This document shows positions 46,198 to 57,100 of a DNA stretch of 64,000 nt, piece by piece. Below the pieces are notes generated by a model. The model was not told the DNA's origin and searched no databases. It saw only the letters and a list, made by a program, of their open reading frames with translations. Source of the DNA: Ananas comosus. Taxonomy: Eukaryota; Streptophyta; Magnoliopsida; Poales; Bromeliaceae. The stretch is from contig NC_033625.1 in the NCBI RefSeq assembly GCF_001540865.1, forward strand, positions 12,772,948 through 12,836,947, read 5' to 3'. Position numbers and translations under genes: made by a program. The stretch's first letter is position 1; each line of letters begins with the position of its first letter.

Positions 46198-46879
46198 TGG
46201 CTTACCTTTTAAAAGCTTCAATCCAAGCTCTAAGTCCTCTAAATAACAAGATCTCACCTCCAACAAGCTCCAATCCTGAGCTCAAGCTTCAACCATGATG
46301 GAGAAACCACCAAGAAACAAAAAGAGGGAGAAAGAAAGGATTTAACCCTCAAAAATGTAATCCAAAAGCAATAATACAAAAGAGAGGGGAAGGGGAGGGC
46401 TCCTCACCTTGTTCCTGCTGTGCCCTAGCTTAGGGAACACTCCAAGGGGCGTGGGTGTAATATAGAGAAGCCACAATTGCAAAAACACCCCTGCAGTTCG
46501 AACTGCAAGAAATCTGCGGCCTTGTACCGGTACACGGGTCCTTGTACCGGTACAAGACCCACGAAAAGCCAAACCCGAGGCTCGGGTTGCGGGGTTCTGT
46601 GGCCCTGTACCGGTACAAGCCCGGTGGCTATACCGGTACAACCATCAACCTTGTACCGGTACAACCACAGCCTTGTACCGGTACAAGCCCTGCTGAGGGC
46701 TACCGGAGAGCTGACCAACTTCCAATTTTTTTTGGGTTTTGGTACACAGCTTAAACCACAATTCTCGGGATACATGTCATAGGTCGGAACATAGTCAGCG
46801 ACCCTCCAGAAAATCTGGAAGAGCTCAGGACACATCCAAACACTCGAACCTTGTAATTTGCAAAGGTCCAATGCGTTAC
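46198..46879 (-). repeat. LTR-like repeat with TTGTACCGGTACAA palindromes
   Basis: Six near-identical palindromes between 46522 and 46687. Downstream on the minus strand come 'aggggtgtttttgca' and a pyrimidine-rich leader ending in 'gaggtgag', the same order of elements as the + strand block at 47442-48334. The 148-codon minus frame here shows no domain and is judged fortuitous. Confidence 0.55.
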
Positions 46880-47441
46880 ATGGTTGGACTTGCTCTCCAC
46901 TAACTACCCAGCGTGATGGTTGTTAGTGTAGCTTCGACAGGCAGGACGGGTGTATCACAGTCCCTGGTTAGATTGGGTCAGCATTTATATTCACTACAGA
47001 TGGTTAGAGTTAGAGCATGATAGTGTAGTGGCATCTAGCTGTAGATGTATTTCCAGCTTTTCCTACTATCCCAGCTCCTTTTTGTAGACTTAGTAGGTGG
47101 ACCGATGATGTTGAGGGCTGCACCCACTAAGGACTAACTTGTTTTCACAGTAGTTCTCACGCCCGGTTGTTTCTTTTCGTTTTGCAAAGCCTTCGGTGCC
47201 GGCTGCTGCACCCTCTGAGATTGATCGTGGCGAGGGCGTCGCGAGTTAGAGCCCTACCAGACGAGCCAGAGCTAGTGGAGTACTAGCTACAGGTAGTTAT
47301 AGTGGTTGAGTTCTTATACATACTGTTATTACTGTTTCTCGCGAGGCGAGCTTTTGTGCCATGCCCCAGGACCGATACCAATTTGGGCCGGCCCGAGCAC
47401 GTAAAACAGACGCCGAACGGACAGAGTTTCCCCAGTCCGCC
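46880..47441 (+). repeat. LTR fragment homologous to 35700-36654
   Basis: About 70-75 percent similar to the reverse complement of that block over 450 bp, sharing 'gcaagtcc', 'agtccctggttagattgggtc' style phrases and 'tagttctcacgcc'. No coding region. Confidence 0.6.
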
Positions 47442-48334
47442 TGTAATATACCGAAAATTCGGAAAATAAAAGTCAAACTTTAGTCAAATTGACCAAAGTG
47501 CGAGGATGGTACACTTCGGAAAGTCCGAAGGTGTTAAAAATGAGTAAAAGTGAGTTACGGGAGGTTTTCGAGAGCTATAGAATCAAATCTGCAAAACTAC
47601 AAATTTTGAGCTCTCGGGGACCGGTCCCTGGTGGGAGAGATCGGTCCCCGAACGCGTATGAAACGAGACAGCCGAAAAATCGGCTAAGTCCTGAGAAAGT
47701 AGCTCTCGGGAACCGGTCCCTGTCCGAGAGACCGGTCCCCGAGAGACCGGTCCCACCAGAGAGGGACCGGATGCATCACGCGCAACTGCTCTGGCTGCGC
47801 TGGGAGAGCTCTCGGAGACCGGTCCCTAGTCGGGGAGACCGATCCCCGAGCCCGAAATCTGCCCAGTCCAGGCAGTTGAAATAGATGAAAGTTCAGGGGT
47901 TTATTAGCATTTTTGCAGCCCAAGGGTTATGTAGAGGGCTGAGAAAGCCTTTTCTCTCATCCTCACCCTCTCACACTCTCTTCTCTCCCTCTCTCTCTCT
48001 AGAAAGCAAAGGAGAAGAAGAAGAAAGGAAGAAAGGAGGAAAAGAAGGAAAAGAAGGTGAAGAAGAAGATCAAGTAGCAAGCTTACCTCTTCTCCTTCCT
48101 CCTTGGAGCAACTTTGGGAAAGCTTTGAGGTAAGCTTTGATCCCAAGTATAGTAAAACCCTAGAATGAGTTTTGAATGACCTAGAAGTGGGTTTTAATGG
48201 AATGTTTAAAGAGTTTTGAAGCTTTCTTTTGCTTCTTTAGAGATCAAAACCTAGATTTGCTATAGAGGTGAGCTTGGACCACCTCTCATGGTGAAATCCA
48301 AACTAGGGTTTGGAGTGAGCTAGGGATGGTTCTA
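47442..48334 (+). repeat. Gypsy-type LTR with GGGACCGGTCCC palindromes
   Basis: Begins TGTAATATACCGAAAATTCGG, resembling the solo LTR at 33003. An array of gggaccggtccc-type palindromes lies at 47617-47848, then a CT/GA-rich leader. Cut by the gap at 48335. The open frame at 47489-47884 has no domain and simply reads through the palindromes. Confidence 0.6.
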
Positions 48335-49023
48335 NNNNNNNNNNNNNNNNNNNNNNNNNNNNNNNNNNNNNNNNNNNNNNNNNNNNNNNNNNNNNNNNNN
48401 NNNNNNNNNNNNNNNNNNNNNNNNNNNNNNNNNNNNNNNNNNNNNNNNNNNNNNNNNNNNNNNNNNNNNNNNNNNNNNNNNNNNNNNNNNNNNNNNNNNN
48501 NNNNNNNNNNNNNNNNNNNNNNNNNNNNNNNNNNNNNNNNNNNNNNNNNNNNNNNNNNNNNNNNNNNNNNNNNNNNNNNNNNNNNNNNNNNNNNNNNNNN
48601 NNNNNNNNNNNNNNNNNNNNNNNNNNNNNNNNNNNNNNNNNNNNNNNNNNNNNNNNNNNNNNNNNNNNNNNNNNNNNNNNNNNNNNNNNNNNNNNNNNNN
48701 NNNNNNNNNNNNNNNNNNNNNNNNNNNNNNNNNNNNNNNNNNNNNNNNNNNNNNNNNNNNNNNNNNNNNNNNNNNNNNNNNNNNNNNNNNNNNNNNNNNN
48801 NNNNNNNNNNNNNNNNNNNNNNNNNNNNNNNNNNNNNNNNNNNNNNNNNNNNNNNNNNNNNNNNNNNNNNNNNNNNNNNNNNNNNNNNNNNNNNNNNNNN
48901 NNNNNNNNNNNNNNNNNNNNNNNNNNNNNNNNNNNNNNNNNNNNNNNNNNNNNNNNNNNNNNNNNNNNNNNNNNNNNNNNNNNNNNNNNNNNNNNNNNNN
49001 NNNNNNNNNNNNNNNNNNNNNNN
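48335..49023. other. Assembly gap (689 n)
   Basis: Unknown sequence. Confidence 1.
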
Positions 49024-49649
49024 AAAACCCTATGTGTATGCATGAGAGAAAAGTGAGCACCCAAAGTGAGCAAAAGAACAGAGTGACACAATGACCTAGA
49101 TCGAGTGGCATTCGATAAAGTTAACGGGAAATGACACTAGAGATAGTGTGAGGTAAAGAACCAATGTAATGTAAAGAATGATGAAGATGATAATGTGCAA
49201 AGTTAAAGTAAAGTGGGGCAACGAGAACAAGAAAAGTAACGAACAAGAATGCTAGAGCTAGCGGAAATAAAGAAATGTAAAGAATGTGATTGCATGAGTT
49301 TGCAACATAAAGTGATGTAAAGAACACTAGAGCTAGTGTAAAGTCAAGATTGAACTTATAAAATCCTTTGAGTTAAGGATATGATCATACTTGCTATGAG
49401 TTCCGTGCTCGAGGGCGGTCGCTCCCCCTCGGGCGATGCGCTCCGGAGTTATGCATCCGGTTGGAGTAGATCCGTAAGGACGGTCCTAGCGGGTGAGTTC
49501 CTGCGATGATAGACTTAATGTGAAGCAAGTCAATGTGGCGATACCCCCGGGTTAGCCTTGAGATTAAAGAACAAAGAGCAAAGAATAAAGAACAAAGAAC
49601 AAATGTAAAGATAAAGAGCGAAAGAATTTGCATAATCTGCATATATTTA
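49024..49649. other. Retroelement-like interior, non-coding
   Basis: Purine-rich, with repeated 'taaagaac/aatg' words throughout and a near-tandem (AAAGAAC)n run at 49563-49605. The phrase 'actagagctagtg' recurs. Probably part of the LTR element interrupted by the previous gap. Confidence 0.4.
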
Positions 49650-49749
49650 NNNNNNNNNNNNNNNNNNNNNNNNNNNNNNNNNNNNNNNNNNNNNNNNNNN
49701 NNNNNNNNNNNNNNNNNNNNNNNNNNNNNNNNNNNNNNNNNNNNNNNNN
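49650..49749. other. Assembly gap (100 n)
   Basis: Exactly 100 n, the conventional unknown-size gap. Confidence 1.
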
Positions 49750-49763
49750 TATATATATATATA

Positions 49764-51099
49764 GGGGCAATTGCCTATATACCCCTGAAAAGTTTTCGAT
49801 TTTCTTATTTACCTCTTTTAGAAGGCTAATATTGAAAATACTCTTCTTATGTTCAAAGTCTTTCTAATATACCCCTGTAGTTAAGTTCCGTCAGTGAGCT
49901 GCCGTCATCTCTGAAAAATTACCATTTCGCCTATTCTAATATACCCTTATACCGTAACTAACGTTTCTTATATGCCCTTCATATAGCAAATACTTTTCTA
50001 ATTTGCCCTTCAAATATCAATTAATTAATAAAGCACGTCGGGAGCGAGCAGATGAACAGATGAGATCGATCGCAGCTAAACCAAGCTTGGTGGCTGGAGG
50101 CATAGTTAGTTAATTCGGATTCGACAAAAATTCGGTACAGATATAATTCGTCTTTTAATTTTTAAATTAGTTGAAAAACACGGCTAAAAAACGAAGTCGG
50201 CAATTATTCAGATACGTGATTTATACGGATATTATACGTTCACCAATTAAAAATTTGGAATAAAAAATTCAGCTATATAATAAATATATAATAATTAATA
50301 TACTATAGATATTATTATTATATTTTTTATATATAGATTAAATATAATTAAAATTATAATAAATATATATTAATAATATATAAGAGTTACATATTTAAAA
50401 ATATTAATAAATAATTACAAAATTATAAATAAAATATTATATAATAATATTTCTATTATATAAATAAAATACTATATAAATATATATTTATAAATAAAAT
50501 TATATATATNCGACGAGAGCGGCGGAAGAGGAGCTCCTGGAGAAGCTGGTCCTCGAAGGAAGGAGCTCCTGAAGGGCACGGAGCTTGCGCTTCGAGAGGG
50601 CGGAGAGGTTGGCGGCGGTGGAGGCGCGCGGGGAAGGACCAAGGGGCGGAGGTGGTGGCCCCAGCGGAAGCGCCCGGAGAGGACGACGTCACGGAGGGAC
50701 AGGAGGGAGTCGAGGGCAGGGTGGGGGAAGGAGGAGCAAGGGGTCGAAGGGGTCGAAGGGGTCGCCGTCCTCTCCGCGACGATGGGGTTGGGGTTGAGGT
50801 TGGGGTTGGGGACGATGATACGGGAAGGAGGGAGAAGGAGAATGACGAGGAGTATGAGGAGGATAACTTAAGGAATTAGTATAATATGGTAGGGGCAAAA
50901 TAGGTATTTTATTTAGATTTTAACTCTAGTATACATTTAACCTATGTTTAACCTGAGTTAAACTAACAAAGGATAACTGCATGGGTATTTTAGAATAACG
51001 GTGGAACATATGAGGGGCATTTTAGAAAGAAAAAAAAAACAGGGGTAGATCGGATATATCCGAACGTCCGAACGTATGAGGGGTATATAGGCAATTATC

Positions 51100-51101
<2 letters not shown>
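49764..51101. mobile_element. TIR element carrying a GC-rich fragment
   Basis: TIRs: left 'ggggcaattgcctatatacc' and right 'ggtatataggcaattatccc'. Both arms then repeat phrases such as 'attctaatataccc' and 'gggtattttagaataacgg' in inverted order. Inside, at 50511-50860, is a GC-rich segment unlike the AT-rich arms. (TA)n borders both ends. No transposase. Resembles a Pack-type non-autonomous transposon. Confidence 0.6.
50511..50860 (-). pseudogene. GC-rich gene-like fragment inside the TIR element
   Basis: On the minus strand a frame reads L-S-L-R-D-V-V-L-S-G-R-F-R-W and L-S-K-R-K-L-R-A-L, with Pro/Gln repeats upstream. The composition is that of a monocot exon, but I do not recognise the parent gene. 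It starts abruptly after the single n at 50510, so the 3' side is unknown. Confidence 0.4.

Positions 51102-51177
<76 letters not shown>
51102..51177. repeat. (TA)n microsatellite
   Basis: About 36 TA units. Confidence 0.95.
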
Positions 51178-51179
<2 letters not shown>

Positions 51180-51189
51180 AACATGTATA

Positions 51190-51398
51190 TGGAATTGGTG
51201 CTATTAGTTTTTCGGCCCTTAGATAGAGTGTGTGGTTAGGATGATAGTGGTCCCCTAGGGTTGAGTGGGTGGTTGGTTGAATAGTATGATCTAACGGATG
51301 GATATGGTCAAAGGGGTAAATCTAACGGTGGAAAAGTTAGTAGCATCAAGTGCTTGATGCTATTAAAAGCACCCCAGCCGGACTCTCTCTCTCTCTCT
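51190..51398. mobile_element. MITE, family E-like (inverted copy)
   Basis: 'gatagtggtcccctaggg', 'ttgaatagtatgatctaacg' and 'tagtagcatcaagtgcttga' place it in family E. Followed by (CT)n and the gap at 51399-51500. Confidence 0.6.
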
Positions 51399-51649
51399 NN
51401 NNNNNNNNNNNNNNNNNNNNNNNNNNNNNNNNNNNNNNNNNNNNNNNNNNNNNNNNNNNNNNNNNNNNNNNNNNNNNNNNNNNNNNNNNNNNNNNNNNNN
51501 ACGCAAACATCAAAAAACGAGCTGGAAGGCACGGAAGGCTCTTGTTCCGATAGCCAATAGGTAGACTCTCTCTCTCTCTCGTCTCTCTTCTTCTCTATCT
51601 CTTCTCTCTTCTCTCTATATATAATATATATTAATCATATATATATATA

Positions 51650-52180
51650 GAGTCCAGCTACTATCTATGTAGTACGTAGGGCTCGTGCTACCAAGTTGTT
51701 TTTGATGATGCGGCTTCTAAAATCGACGTCGGCTCTGTTAGAGTTTGATCTTACACTAGTTGAAAGTTCTAGAAACTCATTTCATATATTTTCGTATATC
51801 ATTACCTATCAAAGCTAGTAGTCTAAAATTACGGCTGAAAATAAAAATCTTATAAAAATGAGATAGAAGATTTAAACTCAAGATCAGATTATGATTCTTT
51901 TCGTAAATAGTGAAAAATTTCTATAAAATTTTCATCGCATTTGAATTGTTTTACCCGTTAACTCTCACAAACACCAGCCATCGGCCATTAAATTATCAAT
52001 TTTGGAGATCTTTGATCACTAGTCAAATAATGTCCGAAAAAATTTGAATTTAAGTTTTCCAAATACTCTTCACTTTGTGCATAAGGTCTAACGGAGCCGA
52101 TCGTCGATTTGGAAGCCGCATCATCAAAAAACTTCGGTAGCACGAGCGCTCCGTGCCTACCGTAGATAGATAGCCGGAAC
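51650..52180. mobile_element. Fold-back MITE, family C, indel-rich copy
   Basis: Left 'gagtccagctactatctatg', 'gatgatgcggcttctaaaat'; right 'gatcgtcgatttggaagccg'. TIRs recognisable, many one-base length differences between arms. The left flank is (CT)n plus TA-rich sequence. Confidence 0.6.
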
Positions 52181-52197
52181 TTATATCTATATATTAT

Positions 52198-52450
52198 AGT
52201 CCGCTACTATAATAGTAGATAGTCACTAATGTCCTTGGTACTATTGAGTTTTCTACCGTTAGATCTACCCCCTGATCATTTTCACCCGTTAGATTATACT
52301 ATTAAACCAACACCCACTCAAGCCGCTAGGGGACTACTATCAATTTAACCGGGGACCACTATCATCCCTAATCGCACATCCCTTTCATCCAACGGCCAGA
52401 AAACTCAATAGTACAAAGGATTGGTCTATTGATAGTATAGTAGTATATAT
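52198..52450. mobile_element. MITE, family E-like copy
   Basis: Same phrases as 34622-34875 ('ttgagttttctaccgttaga', 'ccaacggccagaaaactcaa'). Confidence 0.6.
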
Positions 52451-52520
52451 TAGATATATATATATATATATTATATATATAATACTATAATTAGATATAT
52501 ATGAAATTTGAAGCATAAAT

Positions 52521-52801
52521 AGGCGAAGGTGCCAAAATCCTGTCCAACACTTGAATGGAGCTCCTTTGACTCGTCAACGTTTTGTCAACGATTTGTCTTA
52601 CCCATACTATTTTCTCCTTTATTCGTTTCTCCTTTTTCCATTCTGCCTTTTTTTTTTTTTTCAGTTTTTACTATTGTCTTTTTATATTTTTAATGTTTTT
52701 TTAAGGAGGACCTAGCTGTTTTTATCCTGTACATTTAGTTCATTTCGCTTAATGAATGAAGCAGATAGCTTGTTACCTCTTTCTCAAAAAAAAAAAAAAA
52801 A
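52521..52801 (+). mobile_element. 5'-truncated LINE (3' end with poly(A))
   Basis: Ends in 'ttaatgaatgaagcag...ttacctctttctc' plus A-run, the style of plant L1 3' ends. Flanked by a perfect 10-bp target duplication aagcataaat (52511-52520 and 52802-52811). No ORF retained. Confidence 0.8.
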
Positions 52802-52811
52802 AAGCATAAAT

Positions 52812-53776
52812 CATGTTTTCAGTTTTGGATCAGGTGCGGACTAAACAGGCCCTCCTCCCTGTGAGAAATTTGGCCCATTTTCAAAAACTGGGTCCGTGGA
52901 ACAAGTTAGGGGTTGTCATAAACAAGGTATTCTCTTAGTTTAACTTTTAGAATCGAAATGGAATTCACTGATTTATATAATTATTATTTATTTTACCGGA
53001 ATCAAATTTTAGTTCTCATTCCACTATGGAATGAAAATAATCCATTTATAGCCCAATCCTATTTTGAAATATGGATTGTATTTTTATATTTTATGAACAG
53101 CAATAAGGAGAATGTAGCTTGTTTTTTTTTTTTTCCAATATGAAAAATCTTGTTATATAATATTTTGGACGATAACTAAGCCTAAGAAGGTTCTTCTCTA
53201 ATATTTGTAATAGTTCTATATATAAGATATAACATGGTTAAATCTCTTAATGTAGCTATATAGTATTTTGGGCTGTGGCTAAGTTTAAGAAATTAAAAAA
53301 GTTATTTTTCTGTGATTTCAAAGAATTCTATATATAAAATATAATAGAGCAAAATCTCTTAAGCTAGCTATATGGCATTTTGCTTGTTAGTTAAGCCCAA
53401 AAGGTTAAGAAGATTAAACATGTTAGGGCAAAAATAATTCTAGAATGAATGATCATTTGAAAAGTGGGGCGTCACACAAATAACATAAATATCGGCATAT
53501 ACGTCGTGACTCTTTATTTGGCGATGCTTTTAAGAACCGTTAATTACTAAAAAAAAAAAAAAAACGAAAAAAAAAAAAAAAGCTCTTAGATGTTATTTTT
53601 CTTTGTTAGTGAGGCTCCCGGGAAGATCCTCCCCCATCCCTCCCCAGCAGTCACAAAAAATTTCAAAGAGAATGCATCAAAGCTGTATAAATATAATTTG
53701 ATCTTCTTTTGAATTCAAACCATTAGTTACACTCGACTAAACCGAACCAGTCATCGGACTAGAGCTCAAGGAGTAG
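52812..53776. other. Region downstream of the receptor kinase
   Basis: A diverged direct repeat with units starting at 53152, 53254 and 53367 ('gctatatagtattttgg'-like; periods about 102 and 113 bp). A-runs at 53551-53580. The proximal part (about 53640-53776) is probably kinase 3' UTR on the minus strand. Confidence 0.45.
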
Positions 53777-54144
53777 CTAGTTCGCTACGCTAACATTTTT
53801 ACCGCACGGTTTTCGCTCCGGTTTTGCCTCTTGAAGCATGGTTAGCACGTCGCGCATGGACGGCCGTTGCTCGGGGCTCTTACAAGTGCAAAGCATGGCC
53901 ACTCGGAGCACCAGCATCATCTCCTTCCTCACTTCCTTGCAGTTCGCAATCGTCGCGTCTAGCACGTCCCAGATTGCTCTATCGTCCGCCCCGCTTACCA
54001 GCTTCTGTCTGATCCACTCGACTATGCTATTTCCTTCTCCGTACTCAGGCTCCACTGATCTTCTTCCGCTCACGATCTCCATTAGCACCACACCGTAGCT
54101 GTATATATCGCTTCTCTCATCGACCTTTAGCGTGCAGGCATATT
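53777..54144 (-). other. TDR: Exon 2 of the receptor kinase
   Basis: 368 bp, opening after the acceptor ATGCAG (54145-54150) with the codon split G|AA. It encodes the C-terminal kinase lobe and ends at TAG 53779-53777 after ...N-V-S-V-A-N. No frameshift. Confidence 0.85.
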
Positions 54145-57100
54145 CTGCATGACCAAATTTTTATTATTCAAGTGTTTTTATAGAAAATGAAAACGAAGTT
54201 AAATGCAAGTCTTATTATGATCTCATTTAAATTTCAATCCACACTACGAAAAATTGAATTGTTTTCTTAATTAAGAGTAAATATTTAAGAAAAGTAGGTT
54301 GAGGAATGTCCATTCGATCGAAAGTTTATATAGGATTACAATGCACATAAATATGATTTAAAGTGACATAGATTTGCATTGAAAATAAGTTAAAGAACCA
54401 AATAGGTTTCCTGTGGTGGTTCCAAAATTGAATTATATTTGTTTGAAAAGAAGAAATTAAAATCCGCAATTGAATTATATTTGAAAAGAGATATAAAAAT
54501 ACGCTAAACTACATGATATATTGTTAAATAATTTTTTGAACTAAAAAATATATGAGTAAAAATGAGATAAAATATGAAAGTAAAGTGCAACTCTCTGAAC
54601 ATGAAAGCTGATTAGATGGGGCATGGCAACTTGGCAAGTAACAATTACATTCAAAAAAGTGATATAGATATGCCTTATACCAACATGAAGCTTGTAGGAA
54701 GTAATCATTCCTGTTGAAAAAAAAAAAAAAAATTAAAATGTGACAATCTTATAGATAACATGGTATTTTAATAATCATATTTAGTGTCTAGGGTTTGTCC
54801 ATTTGATTATGAATTTTAGAAAAATATTATTATGATTAATAGCTATAGTTTGTAATAATAATTTTTACAGTAAAATACAAATCATTGCAAACTGTTACTA
54901 TACATCTTGTAATAATAAATGACTAAATAATATAATTTATATTATCATAACGACACAAATTGTTGTAATAAAATATATGTTTCTATAATTAATGTTGATG
55001 TAATTTAAATCAAAGTAATAGAATAAAATTATTATAGTGGTATATCATACACGCTTCTTCTCGTGGGCTAGGGAAGTCTACTGTATCACACTTGTATTAT
55101 ATCATCAGTAACAACGTCAATCTATTTTTCTATTTGATTGAGAAAAATATAACAAAATATTTTTCTATTAATATATGATGGAACTATCAATCAAAGGGGA
55201 CAATTTTATTGATTGAAGACGCACATCAGCAATATGCCTAGTGCATCTGTTTTTTTTTCCTTGGGGGTTACGTTTAATGCTGATCGTCTTATTCACTATT
55301 AGGTAGGGAGTTTAATTCCCTGAAAATTGTGAAAAATAGTTCTTAAGAAAAGAAAAATTTTTATGAAGATTTTTTTTTTTTTTAGTTTTTGTTCACCTGG
55401 TTTCAAATTTTTTTTTAATTTTCTTTTCAGATTTATGAAAATATAGCATTTTCTTTTTCCTAAAGAAAAATTCAGAAAATATAAATACTAATTTTTCATA
55501 AATTTGAAAATAAATTTATTGAAAAAGCTAGATTTTTTTAGAACTAACGGGAGGAAAAATAAAAAAAATGTTTCCATAAAAAAATATTTTTCTTGAAATT
55601 TTTAGTTTTTTTTTTTTTTTTTCGTGAAACCAAAACGGCATCTAAAAGCATGATGATTGCATGCTCGATATTTTAATGAATTAATTGGCTGTTAATTACA
55701 GAACTACCAACTATATAATACTCAATAAAACAAGAATATATATATCATATTCTCTTTTTCCTTTTAGGATTTGCTAATAGAATTGATTTAGAAAAAAATA
55801 TTTTGATAAATTGAAGATAAATTTGTAATGTTGAATGTAATAAGCGGTAAATAACAAAAACCAACCAAGAAAAAAAAAAAAAAAAAAAAAAAAAACTACT
55901 TCACTACTTAATTACCCGGTGCAATGTAGCTGCAGGATCCGCTGATCCCCGACACGGACAGGGCAACAGCACCGTCCATAAACTTGGCCAGTCCAAAGTC
56001 GGCCACCCTCGCCTCCATCTCTGCGTCCAGCAGTATGTTGCTCGGCTTCAGGTCCCGGTGGACCACCAGCGGCGTACAGTCGTGGTGCAGGTAGCTCATC
56101 CCTTGCGCCACACCCACCGCGATCCGATACCTCGCCTCCCACCCCAGGTGCGCCCCCTTCCCCCCGTGGAGCAGCTTCTCCAAGCTCCCGTTCGGCATGT
56201 ACTCGTAAAGCAGCAGCACTGTCTCGTTGTTCCTGCACCAGCCTAGTAGTCTCACGATGTTGCGGTGGCGCACCGACCCTAGCACCTCCACCTCCGCAGC
56301 TGCCGCCGCCACCGTAATCGCCTCCCTCTTACTACTATCATTACTGTTCTCTTTACCTCTCTTTCCCTTGTTATGCGGCAGCCGCAGCTCCTTCACCGCT
56401 ATCACCTCCCCGTTGGGCATCTCGGCACGATACACCGTTCCCGTCGACCCCGCGCCGACGACCCGCGCGCTCCCCCGATCGGCGCACGCCGCCGCCACGT
56501 CCTCCGCCGTGAAGTTGAGCCTCTGGAACGCCATCATCTGCCACTGCCCGGGCCCGACGGCGCCGCCTTTCGCGTCAGCCTCGCCCCCCTCTCGCGACCA
56601 TCTCATGCCCACCGCCAGCACCACCAAACCGGCTACGGCCACTGCTGTCGCCCCTGCCAACATGATCACCCCGCCTGCAGTCCTCCTCGCCGAAAAATGA
56701 TCGTCGTCTCCCCGACCACCACCGCATGGCTTGTCGACCGCCTCGCCGCAGAGCCCGACGTTCCCTTCGAATTGCATGACGGAGCTGATCGTCGACGGGA
56801 CCGGCCCCGTCAGCCGATTGAACGATACGTCGAGGCTTTCCAACGTGCTGCAGTTGTCGAACTCCGGCGGTATCGGGCCGCTGAGGTTGTTCCACGAGAC
56901 GTCGACCTCCGTGATCGACGGCAGCATTGCGATCTCCCGCGGGATCTCTCCCGTGAGCCGGTTTCGATCGAGCTTGAGGCTCACGAGCTTGTCGCAGCGG
57001 ACGACGTCGCTCGGAATCGTCCCGCTCAAATCGTTTCCCTCCAAATCAATTCTGTAGAAATCACTGCATCCCGAAGCGAAGGACGGTACCTCTCCGGTCA

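Noticed and set aside
46425..46871. 148-codon minus-strand frame
   Set aside because: It runs through the palindrome array (repeated V-P-V-Q and Y-R-Y-K come from the palindromes) and has no domain. Judged non-coding LTR sequence.
47489..47884. 131-codon + strand frame
   Set aside because: Arg/Pro-rich only because it reads through the accggtccc words; no start context or domain.
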